Below, one piece after another: positions 22,050 to 31,592 of a stretch of DNA of 50,000 bases; within the stretch, counting starts at the first letter, position 1, and every line of letters begins with the position of its first letter. A program made the position numbers and the translations under genes. Location of the stretch: NCBI GenBank assembly GCA_009760855.2, contig WPIO01000085.1, positions 1,362,501-1,412,500 of the forward strand. The letters are read 5' to 3'. This DNA is from Cristatella mucedo (lineage: Eukaryota > Bryozoa > Phylactolaemata > Cristatellidae). Below the pieces are notes generated by a model that did no database searches, had not been told where the DNA came from, and saw only the letters and a program-made list of their open reading frames with translations.

Positions 22050-22660
22050 GTATCTCCGTCTGTAATTCCACAAAGCCGCAAAGACTACGTGAGTGTTATG
22101 CAGGAGTTTTGCATAGCACAGCCTAACCGGCATCTGGCATGCCCATTCGGTAGCCAACAGACTTCATCTCACGCAGCAAAGAGAAAGTGAGAAGCATAGC
22201 AGAATCAGCAGAGCAGTTGAGGTAGTGAGTAGCATGGAAGTAGCAGCTCACTACCACTGAAAAGGATGTGTCGTAGTCGGCAGCAGGAGAGTAGTTGACG
22301 TTGCGTAAGAATCGTGGAAGCGAGTTCCACAGTCTAGGACCTGTAGACCGAAAGCTTCTGTCGCCATTGGTCTTGCAGTAATGGAGCAGCTAATTTATTG
22401 TCCATACAAGACCCGAGGGCTTACGAGGAGGCTGAAACCGGTGCAGCAGTTCAGCTAGGTACGAAGGAGGAGCCGAGCCGAGGCTCAGGGCCTTGTAGAT
22501 CAGGGCTTGTAGATCAGGGCCTTGTAGATCAGGGCCTTGTAGATCAGGGCCTTGTAGATCAGCATAAGAACTTTGCTCTGTATAGTGACAGGTCACTTTG
22601 CATCAGGGCTGTTGCACCCCCTAGATTCCGTGCAGATGCAATAGGAGATATGCTGGTATA
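22050..22660 (-). mobile_element. LINE-B C-terminal fragment with internal minisatellite
   Basis: On the minus strand it encodes a LINE C-terminus of a second family (YLAELLHRFQPPRKPSGL, then GDRSFRSTGPRLWNSLP, NYSPAADY, CYFHATHYLNCSADSAML). Other copies lie at 37430 (plus), 46375 and 49690 (minus). At about 22492-22561 a 15-bp unit (cttgtagatcagggc) is repeated about 4.7 times within the coding part. Confidence 0.75.
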
Positions 22661-22701
22661 GCCGATTTGGAGCGGTAAGCTTTAGAATTTCTGGGTCGCA
22701 C

Positions 22702-22870
22702 TGAGCCGTGATGGCACACTAGGTAAGGCGGTTGCTTTCACGACCTCGGTCCCGAGGTCATGGGTTCGATTCCTGCAGTGGGCGATTCTTTATCACCACT
22801 GTAAGCGGTGGTGATAGTCGTAGAGGCTCTTCTGTCGCTATACAAAAAGAGGCTGTTTAATCAGCTAGGA
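22702..22870 (+). mobile_element. SINE-B, best-preserved copy
   Basis: Begins gagccgtgatggcacactag and has a consensus-like B box (gggttcgattcctgcag), then cgattctttatcaccactgt and the tail ctatacaaaaagaggctgtt plus taatcagct. This is the clearest tRNA-derived head in the window. Confidence 0.88.
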
Positions 22871-24460
22871 TTTCTTTTTTTGGTTTGCTCATTAGTATTA
22901 AGTTATTTCGTCAAGATAGTAAGAATACCCTTACCCAAGGTTCTTGCAAAAACTCATCCAGTTTAAAATAACTTCTTGCAGCCTAAGTGCATTTTGGTCG
23001 ACGTACAGCAAAGTTATTTGATAAGTAAAATGCTCAAGGAATAGTGAGCTGCCTGAGCCAAGCCTGAACAGGTTACTGGTTTAGTCACAGATGAGACAGA
23101 TGAAAGATGCATCCGACTTGGCAGGCAGGCGTGGCAGGCTCGGGGTTAAGGTAAGTTGGTGGTGATTTCTTATTAAGATTGGGACGATGCCCTCCGCCGG
23201 CTACGGCTGCTGCTGCTCCAGCTGCAGCAGTAGTTGCAGCCGGTGGTACTACCTGAAAGGATAGGACCCAAACAAGATTTTATATTAAAGAAGTGGCAAA
23301 GGGATATTTTCTTGGGGTGCTGATGCGTCTGACATTTTAGCGTCTATGGCTTTCGATGATAGGAACTTGGCACAATGTGAACGTAAACCTGCAGGCTAAA
23401 GTCTATTGCAATACGCTCACCTAGTCCAGTTCAGCACACCTACTACTTCGTTCTTAGGAGAGTGTTGCACAGCTGAGCAGTACGAAAATCCGCATTTCAC
23501 TTTTTCCATGATTAACTGGTTATCACACACCTCTACCTCTAGCAGGTTTGGGTACAATTGTGCTGCACTAGTTGACGACACTTACTCGGCGCAGATGACA
23601 AGAGCATTTGACCTTGGCCTTCTGCGTTTTGGTCACCCTTCGGCTCCCATCCATACCCGAATAATGAGGCGATGGAGCCGCTCTCAATCTAGAGTATACG
23701 AAACATTTCTGCTTTTTAATCATCATGAACCTCTCCCCTTGCCACATTTCGTAGGGCGGAAAGGTGTCGTCCGAAAGAGGCTGGCGCAGCCCAGTGCTTC
23801 GAGAAATCTCTTGCACGCATTCACTATAACATTAATAATACCAAATCGTTTGCATGGCCTCGTAAGAGAATCAAATCTCTAAACATGCTTTTTATATCTC
23901 GCTGCTTTAATGCAACAAAGTTTCGCAAGGTCGAGGTGGCAAGTGTCGATGTCGCTGGTCAAGGTCGAGGTGGCGCGGGTGTCAAAGGGTCGAATGCGCT
24001 CTGGCGTAGTTTGGTTACTGCATACATTTTGCCACCAACTTCACCGGGTGTTGTTTTGCGTTGAAAAGATGCTGTCCAAAAGCTTTACAAACAGTCTGCA
24101 ATTGCAATCGTAGTTCTTCAGTTTCGTGGCCGACATTCCCATTCAGCCCTCGTCGTTTCGTGTGCTTCGTCATCAGGATGATCCACAATGAATGGCTGGA
24201 TGGAGCATTCGTGCCGCCACCGAGCTATCGTCGCTGCAGCGGCGGCTGGCTTGTCATTCCCGATCCCCATCTACAACGAAAGAGGTCGGGTCAAAGGGCA
24301 GGGGTCAAGGACAAAATAAGGAAGTTCAGGTTGGGTTCGTAACAGATTAGTCCGCAATAGGCTCAAGCAGGGCAAAATATAAGACAAGATGGTCACAGCC
24401 GCTTCGACATAATCAAAGAGACGCTAAGGCCGCTACCCAGGGTTGCCCTTATTGCCTCGA
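22871..24460. other. Mostly unassigned; possible isolated exons
   Basis: No gene could be supported. Minus strand 23083-23255 follows a good acceptor (cctatcctttcag) and is open (VVPPAATTAA, then GHRPNLNKKSPPTYLN). Plus strand 24176-24286 follows gtgcttcgtcatcag and is open (MIHNEWLDGAFVPPP). Neither matched a family I know. Both may be chance. Confidence 0.35.
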
Positions 24461-24469
24461 CTCAACAGA

Positions 24470-24472
24470 GAA

Positions 24473-24503
<31 letters not shown>

Positions 24504-24548
24504 CAGAGACAGACAGAGACAGAGACAGAGACATAGAGAGACAGAGAC

Positions 24549-24583
<35 letters not shown>

Positions 24584-24813
24584 AAGGGAGACACAGAGAG
24601 AGACACAGAGAGAGACACAGAGAGAGACACAGAGAGAGTGAGAGAGTGAGAGAGAAAAAGAGAGAGAGTGAGAGAGAAAGAGAGAGAGAGTGAGAGAGAG
24701 AGTGAGAGAGAGAAAGAGAGAGTGAGAGAGAGAAAGAGAGAGTGAGAGAGAAAGAGAGAGAGAGAGAGAGAAATAGAGTGAGAGAGTGAGAGAGAAAGAG
24801 AGTGAGAGAGAGT

Positions 24814-24844
<31 letters not shown>

Positions 24845-25016
24845 TGAGAGAAAGAGAGAGAGAGTGAGAGAAAGAGAGAGAGAGGGAGAGGGAGAGACAC
24901 AGAGAGAGACACAGAGAGAGACACAGAGAGAGACAGAGAGACAGAGAGAGAGACAGAGAGAGAGACAGAGAGACAGACAGAGACAGAGACAGAGACAGAG
25001 ATAGAGAGAGAGAGAC

Positions 25017-25067
<51 letters not shown>

Positions 25068-25112
25068 GATAGAGAGAGACAGAGAGACAGAGAGAGAGAG
25101 ACAGAGAAGAGA
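24470..25112. repeat. Complex (GA)n array, about 640 bp
   Basis: Mixed GACA, GAGT, GAAA and pure GA motifs with internal higher-order repeats such as gagagacacagagagagaca. All long frames here are Leu-Ser or Arg-Glu repeats and not genes. Confidence 0.96.
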
Positions 25113-25466
25113 GAGATTGGGCTTGCTAAATTTGGAAGCGAATAGCTACTGATAATGGCCCTTCAATTTAGCTAATTTCGCTGCAGATTCCTAAATCCTT
25201 CATAAAGGCGAGCTTTTCCCTACTGAGCCCGTACTGCTTTCTACTTTATAGGCGTTGAACCTGCGCGCGATTGAGTAGAGAAAAGGGTTAGAAAGTGAGA
25301 GAGTGAGAGCAAAAGCAAAAGTTGCCAGGCATCCAAGGTGTTAATTGTGCGGACACTGACCCCTGATTTCGGTCACTTTCTCGACAGTTACGTGCACAGA
25401 GCGCGCCGGGTGGATTTCGTTCGCATGTAAGTATGTAAGCCCCTTTGCAGGAGTGCACGAACGCAC

Positions 25467-25509
25467 AGTTTCACGATCGGCGAGCCCTGGCGTCGCCGAT
25501 CGTGAAACT
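25467..25509. repeat. Perfect inverted repeat, 17-bp arms
   Basis: Arms 25467-25483 and 25493-25509 (agtttcacgatcggcga and its complement) enclose a 9-bp loop. No associated gene was identified. Confidence 0.95.
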
Positions 25510-25699
25510 GAGCTCTGACCGAGGCGCGAGCCAGAGTCCGGGCTTAAACCTCAAGGCGCTGCTGCTAGTGGTAAAGGCTGCTTCGTTGGGCTGGCTAATG
25601 AGAAGCTTCCTATCTCGTCGAAAATCGTGTATGGCATGCTCTGCATCGCGGCGGAGGGCGGTACGGGGAGCTGGGGGCCCCGAAATTCTCGCCCGGCGA

Positions 25700-25803
25700 A
25701 GCTGCTCATGCTCGGCGCAGCTGCTCATGCTCGGCGCAGCTGCTCATGTTCGGCGCAGCTGCTCATGCTCGGCGCAGCTGCTCATGCTCGGCGCAGCTGC
25801 TCC
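25700..25803. repeat. 19-bp minisatellite
   Basis: Five units of agctgctcatgctcggcgc (one base change in unit 3) plus a partial unit. The unit length of 19 rotates the reading frame, so any frame through it repeats every 57 nt. Confidence 0.95.
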
Positions 25804-25979
25804 GGAGGCTGGCTCGCCTTCGCCATTAGGTGGAGTCCGACAACCTGGGCGCTGTGACCTCGGCCATGCCAGATTCGGATCTGGCTACGGTAGCTTCCCA
25901 GTTGATGAAGCCGCCGCCCGCGCTGCTTAAAGGCATGGCCCACTTCTGCGATTATAGACCGCAGGCGATAACAAGGCGA

Positions 25980-26235
25980 CTCATAATCAGTCGCTGACTT
26001 CTAATGACGTCATATAACTACGTAATTATAATATAATTATTATACAATAATCACATAGTTTTAATTGTTATGCATTAATATATATTATTAAAATCATATG
26101 TTGGAGTATATATAATTATAAGTATATGTAATTATATATATATACATAAGTAATTATAATTATATATAATAGTATATTGTATTAAATCTATAATATTAAT
26201 AATTATATTTATTATTATTTATTATATATTATACT
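25980..26235. other. AT-rich stretch without genes
   Basis: About 250 bp, nearly all A and T, with ATAATTAT-like words. It sits between two GC-rich blocks. Confidence 0.85.
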
Positions 26236-26296
26236 TCTAATTCAGTCAGCCTTCTATCGCTGGCGCTCGCGCCGCGGGCGACTTGCGGGAGCTCGC

Positions 26297-26360
26297 GCGA
26301 CCTCTTGACTCGGCTCGCGCGACCTCTTGACTCGGCTCACGACCTCTTGACTCGGCTCAG
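26297..26360. repeat. 22-bp tandem repeat
   Basis: Three units around gcgacctcttgactcggctc; the third unit is shortened. Confidence 0.9.
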
Positions 26361-26592
26361 AGTCCGCTTGCAGAGTCCGCAGAGCTCCGTTTGCGCCGCT
26401 ACAATTGTGCTCGGCACTACAGCACTCGCTGCTGCTGCTGCTGACGCAGGCAGAGCTCGCGCGAAATTGGGAAAATTGCTTCCAGCGAAGCGTAGGCGGC
26501 TTCGCGGGCGGCCATTCGATCGCCGCCGGCGCCTCTCGCGCGTCTCGCCGCCTCTCGCGTGTCTCGCCGCCTCTCGCCCCGCCTGAGCGCTG

Positions 26593-26644
26593 AGATGTTT
26601 TGCTTCCGAGCTCGCGCGCGCGCGCGCTCGGAAGCAAAACATCT
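26593..26644. repeat. Inverted repeat, 19-bp arms around (CG)n
   Basis: Arms agatgttttgcttccgagc (26593-26611) and its exact complement (26626-26644) flank a 14-bp alternating CG core. Confidence 0.96.
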
Positions 26645-26679
26645 TAGCTTTTACATCTTAGCAAAACATCTTAGCAGGA

Positions 26680-26711
26680 CATCATAGCTCGCGCGCGCGC
26701 GAGCTATGATG
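26680..26711. repeat. Perfect 32-bp palindrome with (CG)n core
   Basis: catcatagctcgcgcg followed immediately by its exact reverse complement. Confidence 0.96.
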
Positions 26712-26729
26712 CATTGATGCTTATTTTAT

Positions 26730-26873
26730 GATGCTTATTTTAGGTTATTTATTTATTTTGCTTATTTATTTTATTATGCTTATTTTAGCTTATGATGCTT
26801 TGATGCTTATTTTAGGTTATTTATTTATTTTGCTTATTTATTTTATTATGCTTATTTTAGCTTATGATGCTTT
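26730..26873. repeat. 72-bp tandem duplication
   Basis: Two consecutive AT-rich 72-bp units beginning gatgcttattttaggttatt. The right end continues into a short tgatgcttt repeat. Confidence 0.9.
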
Positions 26874-26898
26874 GATGCTTTGATGCTTTGATGCTTAT

Positions 26899-26932
26899 CT
26901 TGCGCATGCTCGCGCGCGCGCGCATGCGCAAG
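26899..26932. repeat. Palindrome with (CG)n core
   Basis: Arms cttgcgcatgc and gcatgcgcaag flank tcgcgcgcgcgc, the third such structure within 340 bp. Confidence 0.95.
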
Positions 26933-27081
26933 CTTGGTGTCGCGTGCTGCGGCGTCGCGCTCCGGCTCTAGCACGCTTCGAAAGACTTCGAGCGCCGGCG
27001 GCGCCGCCTCGCCAAAGCAGCCGCTGCACTATAATGTAATAATATTAATAGTAATATCGTAATATATATATATATATCACG

Positions 27082-27258
27082 ATGGCTTATTTAAAAGGCT
27101 CTTTTGTACAGCCACGTAAGAGCCTTTACGGCTATCACCGCTTGCAGCGGCAATAAACGATCGCCCACTGCAGGATTCGAACCCACGACTTCGGGACACC
27201 GAGGTCGTGAAAAGCAACCGCCATACCTATACCTAGTGTGCCATCACGGCTGATGCAG
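27082..27258 (-). mobile_element. SINE-B copy
   Basis: On the minus strand: agccgtgatggcacactagg, a B box (gggttcgaatcctgcag), tttattgccgctgcaagcgg and the tail gtacaaaagagcc. Good match to the copy at 22702. Confidence 0.85.
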
Positions 27259-27637
27259 TCGCCAGTAGCCTACGGTTGAGGCGCGATTGTTGAGCGACCA
27301 TCGGTCGCTACCCTCGAGCTACGAGTCACCGCGCCGGCTAATCAAGGGTGTGCGTGTCTAATCAAGGGGTGCCGGTCTAATCAGTGGTGTGCGTGCGTGT
27401 GCTAATCATGTGTGTGCTAATCAAGGGCGTGCGAGCGAGCCACCGACTGGCCGCCGAGAGGACTCGGCACCGGACCGTGGCGGCGGCGGCGTTCCGCATC
27501 AAGGCGAGACGACCGACTTTGCAGCGGCGGTGCTCGTTTTCTGGCGAGCGCTTGCCCGCATGACGGGGACAGACAAAGCCACCGGAGCTGACGGAGACGC
27601 GAGTGGGAGCACTCTGAACGGTGAACTGGCGGCGGTG

Positions 27638-29400
27638 GCAGCACCCCTCCCCTAGAATGCTGTCCCTCGAACCCTTGCAGCACCTCAATGTCTACATTCA
27701 AGCAGGTCACTAGTGACCTCGTCCTGAGGTTCATATCCGAAACAAAGAAGACAACAAGTCCATTGGACCCTATTCCCACTGTCCTGCTCCCACGTTGCAT
27801 TGATCTGCTGCTGCCATGCATAACTAACATCATTAATATGTCATTAGCTTCAGGTCATGTCCCAGCCCCTTTCAAAAAAGATGTAGTCAGACCACTTCTC
27901 AAGAAAGCGACATTAGACCAAGGGAACTTGAGCAACTACCGCTCAGTCTCACTTCTACCATTCCTATCAAACACTGGAACGAGTCGTGGCAGACCAGCTG
28001 AACTCATATATTGAAACCTCAAACCTTGCTAGTAAGTTACAGTCTGGCTTTAGAGCTAATCCCTCCACAGAGTCAGCATTGCTTCGGGTGTACAATGACC
28101 TACTTAGGAATGTAGACATGAGTAGAGTGTCTCTGTGCTTGTTTTGCTCGATCTTTCGGTAGCTTTTGATACTATCGATCACCAAGTGCTTCTTGAGCGC
28201 CTCTCATCTCGCCTGGGCATCGCTGACACTGCTCTGCAATGGCTCAGGTCCTATCTCAGTAAGAGACTCTTGAGCGTTGACGTGAATGGGCAAAGATCAT
28301 CCGAGGTACCTCTGAAATATGGGGTACCTCGGGGCTCCATACTTGGTCCAGTTCTTTACTAGGTTTATACTCTACCTCTTGCCCACGTCATTGCCAAGCA
28401 CAATCTAGGCTTTCACTTTTATGTGGATGACACTTAGTTGTACCTTTGCTATGACCCCTCCCAGCCTTCGAGCACGTCGAATTCTATCAACTCACTTGCT
28501 GCATGTATTGATGACATCCACACATGAATGGCAGCAAACTTTCTCAAATTGAATGATGATAAAACCAACTTACTAGTTATTGGCAAACCAGGTGTGATTC
28601 AAAAATTGGAAAGGCTAACACTCAAAATCGGCTCTGCCAGCTTATCTCCTGTTGAATCTGTACGAAATGTAGGTATCATGTTCCAAAGTGACCTTTCGTT
28701 GGACGACCACATCAGCTCCACAATCAAGTCTGCCTACTTTCAGATACATAACATTGCTAAAATTCGTGCTTGTTTAGACAGGTATACCACATCTAAGTTG
28801 GTCCATGCATTTGTGACATCCCGTCTTGACTTCTGTAACTCAGTGCTTGCTGGTCTACTGGCACGTGCACAATCAGTCGCTTACCGCTGGTGCAAAACTC
28901 TGGATCTAGGCTTGTCGGTCGTGAGCATCGCAGTTGCCCCACCACACCACATCTCGACGACCTACACTGGCTACCAGTCAAGCAACGGATTGACTTCAAG
29001 GTTTTTTCGCTCACTTTTAGGTCCCTTCGTTCTTTGGCTATAGCCTATCTCTCCGATATACTCCCCCATCAGGCCAAGCATCGTACCACCCGCTTTTCGG
29101 AATCTAACTGCTTACCTATACCTCGTACAAACCTCAAATCCTTTGTAGACCATGCCTTTAGTTCGTATGCTCCCAAAGCCTGGAATTCACTACCGACTTG
29201 CGTCAGAACATCCCCTGACTTGACCACATTTAAAAAGAACTTAAAAACACACCTATTTAGGACAGCATTTAGTGTGTCCCTGTGATTGCGTCCTTTATGT
29301 GCTTATGGGTGCTGAAACTGTGCATGTTGCCTCTAGCCATACTTGCACGCTGACCCTGTGCATGTCACGCCATGTCACCTTGTCATTCTTGTCATTTATT
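27638..29400 (+). mobile_element. 5'-truncated defective LINE-A copy, sister of the 2.9-4.5 kb copy
   Basis: Encodes the reverse transcriptase and C-terminal regions of LINE-A in broken frames. Similarity to 2900-4560 begins abruptly at ggcagcacccctcccctaga. The same lesions are present in both copies: frameshift after LLPFLSN, frameshift after RVSL, stop after LGPVLY, YVDD followed by a stop, stop for Trp before MAANFL, and a frameshift after AGLLARAQS. The 3' UTR (29285-29400) is diverged and has no ATT tail. Confidence 0.9.
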
Positions 29401-29654
29401 GAGCATGCTACCTGAATTTTGACGCAGGCGAGGCGCAGCCGGAATTCCTCGCTGCTCGAATTACATGCGCGCAGCCGAACTTGACAAAGCTCGGCTGCTC
29501 CATGAGTGAGCATCCATCAGTGCTGAAAGCGATGCGTAACGCGATTGTCGGGAAAGCGTTCGCCTTAAAACCGGCTGTAATGGCTGGCTGAAATGGTCGG
29601 CAATGGGATCGGAGCCACCGCCCAGGTGGCAGTTTCGAGCGCGGTTCGAAAAAA

Positions 29655-29698
29655 AATCGAGCAAGGCGCGGCTAGTGACCAATGCAGGCAGGGACTAC

Positions 29699-29755
<57 letters not shown>

Positions 29756-29820
29756 CGAGCAAGGCGCGGCTAGTGACCAATGCAGGCAGGGACTACGTAT
29801 ATATATATATATATATATAT

Positions 29821-29871
<51 letters not shown>

Positions 29872-30030
29872 CGAGCAAGGCGCGGCTAGTGACCAATGCA
29901 GGCAGGGACTACGTATATATATATATATATATTTATTTATATATATATATATATATATACACACACGCGCTCACACACACACATACACACACACACACAT
30001 ATACATGTATATATATATATATATATATCC
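29655..30030. repeat. Three-unit composite repeat: unique 45-bp block plus (AT)n
   Basis: The block from tcgagcaaggcgcggctagt to cagggactacgt occurs three times (gcaagg at 29661, 29759 and 29875). Each block is followed by an AT array of variable length. The last array grades into (CA)n and back to (AT)n. Confidence 0.95.
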
Positions 30031-30289
30031 TCTGCACGAGAGAAAAACAGGCATCCTTCAAGCTTTGCCGCTGCTGGAACAGGCGGCCACTATCTAGGGC
30101 AAGCACAACCCATCCGTAGCAAGAGTGACAATATCCTATTTCGTATGCGGTACTCGTTGATCACTCGCTGCATGGCTGCTGCGAGGTGACGGCCGCCAGG
30201 GGTTGCTCCTGCCGCAGCTACAGCTGTCGCGGGCTGCTGGTTTCTTGGGCTGACCGCTTGAGTCAAAGACGCGAACGTCGCCAAGTGCG

Positions 30290-31534
30290 CTACTGCGGCC
30301 ACTTCGTCCTGCAGCCAGCGTTGGCCCATCGCGACAGATCGGCTTTGACCGGCACTGAGCGCAGCTCGCCGAGTTGCAGGGACTCGCACAGGCGACAGAC
30401 GCCGCGGGCCAGCTCGCGGTGCCAGCCGACGGACACGTCGTAGCTCGAGCGCCAGCGGTGATAGTAGAGGAACGCGTCGCGGCTCGACGCCACCTTGGTG
30501 AGGAAAGCGCCGAGCTCTCGCGCCGACGTGAAGTTCTCGGCGTGTATGAAGGAGTCGGGCGGCACGAGCACCTCGTAGTCGCTCAGACGGGCGCCGATGA
30601 CGACCGGTATGGCCCCGCCGGGCGACGCCAGCGCTCGCCACAGCTTCTCCGTCACGTAGTCGGGGCACAGCGAGTTCTCGAACGCCAAGTAGAAGGCGTG
30701 CGTCGAGCTGAGCTGCAGCTCGCACTCCGTCTCCGCCGTCACGTCCCTGCTTCCGCTGCAGGCAATCGAGCCGGGCGGCGCACACTTGCCCACGATGTCG
30801 ACCTCGATGTGTGCGGACAGCTGTCTGACGTAGGCCATTCGGTCGCCGGCGCAGTTGCCGACCATCCAGTAGGCTCGCGGGCGGCGCCTTTCGAAATCGG
30901 CCACGATCGGGTCGGGCAGGCTGCGGTTGACCGAAGCCGCCGCCGCCGCCGCCGCCGAGAAATGGCCGTAGCCGACTGGAAGGTCCGAGTCGCGGCGGTA
31001 CGTCATGGTGGCGTTGAACACGTGATCGTGTCTGGTCGTGGTGAAACCGAACGTGGGCGGCTCGAGGTTGAAGAATATCCACAGCTGCGACGCAGAGCGA
31101 TGGCTCGGAGGTGGCTGAGACAAATAGTTGGCTGCGTGAAACAGCACGGCGTCGGCGTCTCGAACGCGACCCCGGTCGTAGGTCAGCTCGCAGTGGTGAC
31201 TGCACGGCCAGCTCGGCAAGAAGCTTTGCTTCAAGTAGCTCTCGAAGGGGAAGCCCCAGAACGTCGTCCAGAAGAGCACCACAGCCTTCTTCGTGGCGTT
31301 CGGCTGCTCTCCGACCCTCGAATCCGACGGCGCCGGACATGGGGCGAAGGCGGTCACGGCGAGCGACGTCTCCCGCAGCCGCGACACCAAGCCGAAGCAG
31401 AGCAGAAGCAGCGCGAGCAGCAGCAACAGCTTCCGGTGGTTGCAGGCAGCGGACAGCAGCAGCTGCTGCTGCTTCCATCGGGCGCTCGCCGCCTGACGAA
31501 GCTCGGTCGGCCAGCGCGACGATGCCCTCGGCAT
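30290..31534 (-). CDS. Alpha-1,3-fucosyltransferase (GT10 family), single exon
   Basis: A 414-residue type II Golgi enzyme that would transfer fucose from GDP-fucose onto N-acetylglucosamine-containing glycans, as in the Lewis-type and core alpha-1,3 families. The order is: a cytoplasmic N-terminus with basic residues, a membrane anchor (LLLLLALLLLCFGLV, about 36-50), a stem, then the catalytic domain. Family blocks are DADAVLFH, the acceptor-site block FNATMTYRRDSDLPVGYG, VGNCAGDRMAYVRQLSAHI, VDIVGKC, FYLAFENSLCPDYVTEKLW, and IPVVIGARLSDYEVLVPP with SFIHAENF. Four N-glycosylation sequons are present (NATK, NATM, NRSL, NFTS). No break in the frame. ATG at 31534 gives a normal family length. 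Which acceptor it uses cannot be read from sequence. Confidence 0.93.
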   Translation of the reverse strand: MPRASSRWPTELRQAASARWKQQQLLLSAACNHRKLLLLLALLLLCFGLVSRLRETSLAVTAFAPCPAPSDSRVGEQPNATKKAVVLFWTTFWGFPFESYLKQSFLPSWPCSHHCELTYDRGRVRDADAVLFHAANYLSQPPPSHRSASQLWIFFNLEPPTFGFTTTRHDHVFNATMTYRRDSDLPVGYGHFSAAAAAAASVNRSLPDPIVADFERRRPRAYWMVGNCAGDRMAYVRQLSAHIEVDIVGKCAPPGSIACSGSRDVTAETECELQLSSTHAFYLAFENSLCPDYVTEKLWRALASPGGAIPVVIGARLSDYEVLVPPDSFIHAENFTSARELGAFLTKVASSRDAFLYYHRWRSSYDVSVGWHRELARGVCRLCESLQLGELRSVPVKADLSRWANAGCRTKWPQ

Positions 31535-31561
31535 GGCCGCGAGTTCACCTCAGCTGAGCGC

Positions 31562-31592
<31 letters not shown>

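Noticed and set aside
29565-30119. Tyr-Ile repeat frames
   Set aside because: Translations of AT arrays; the short unique ends come from the 45-bp repeat block.
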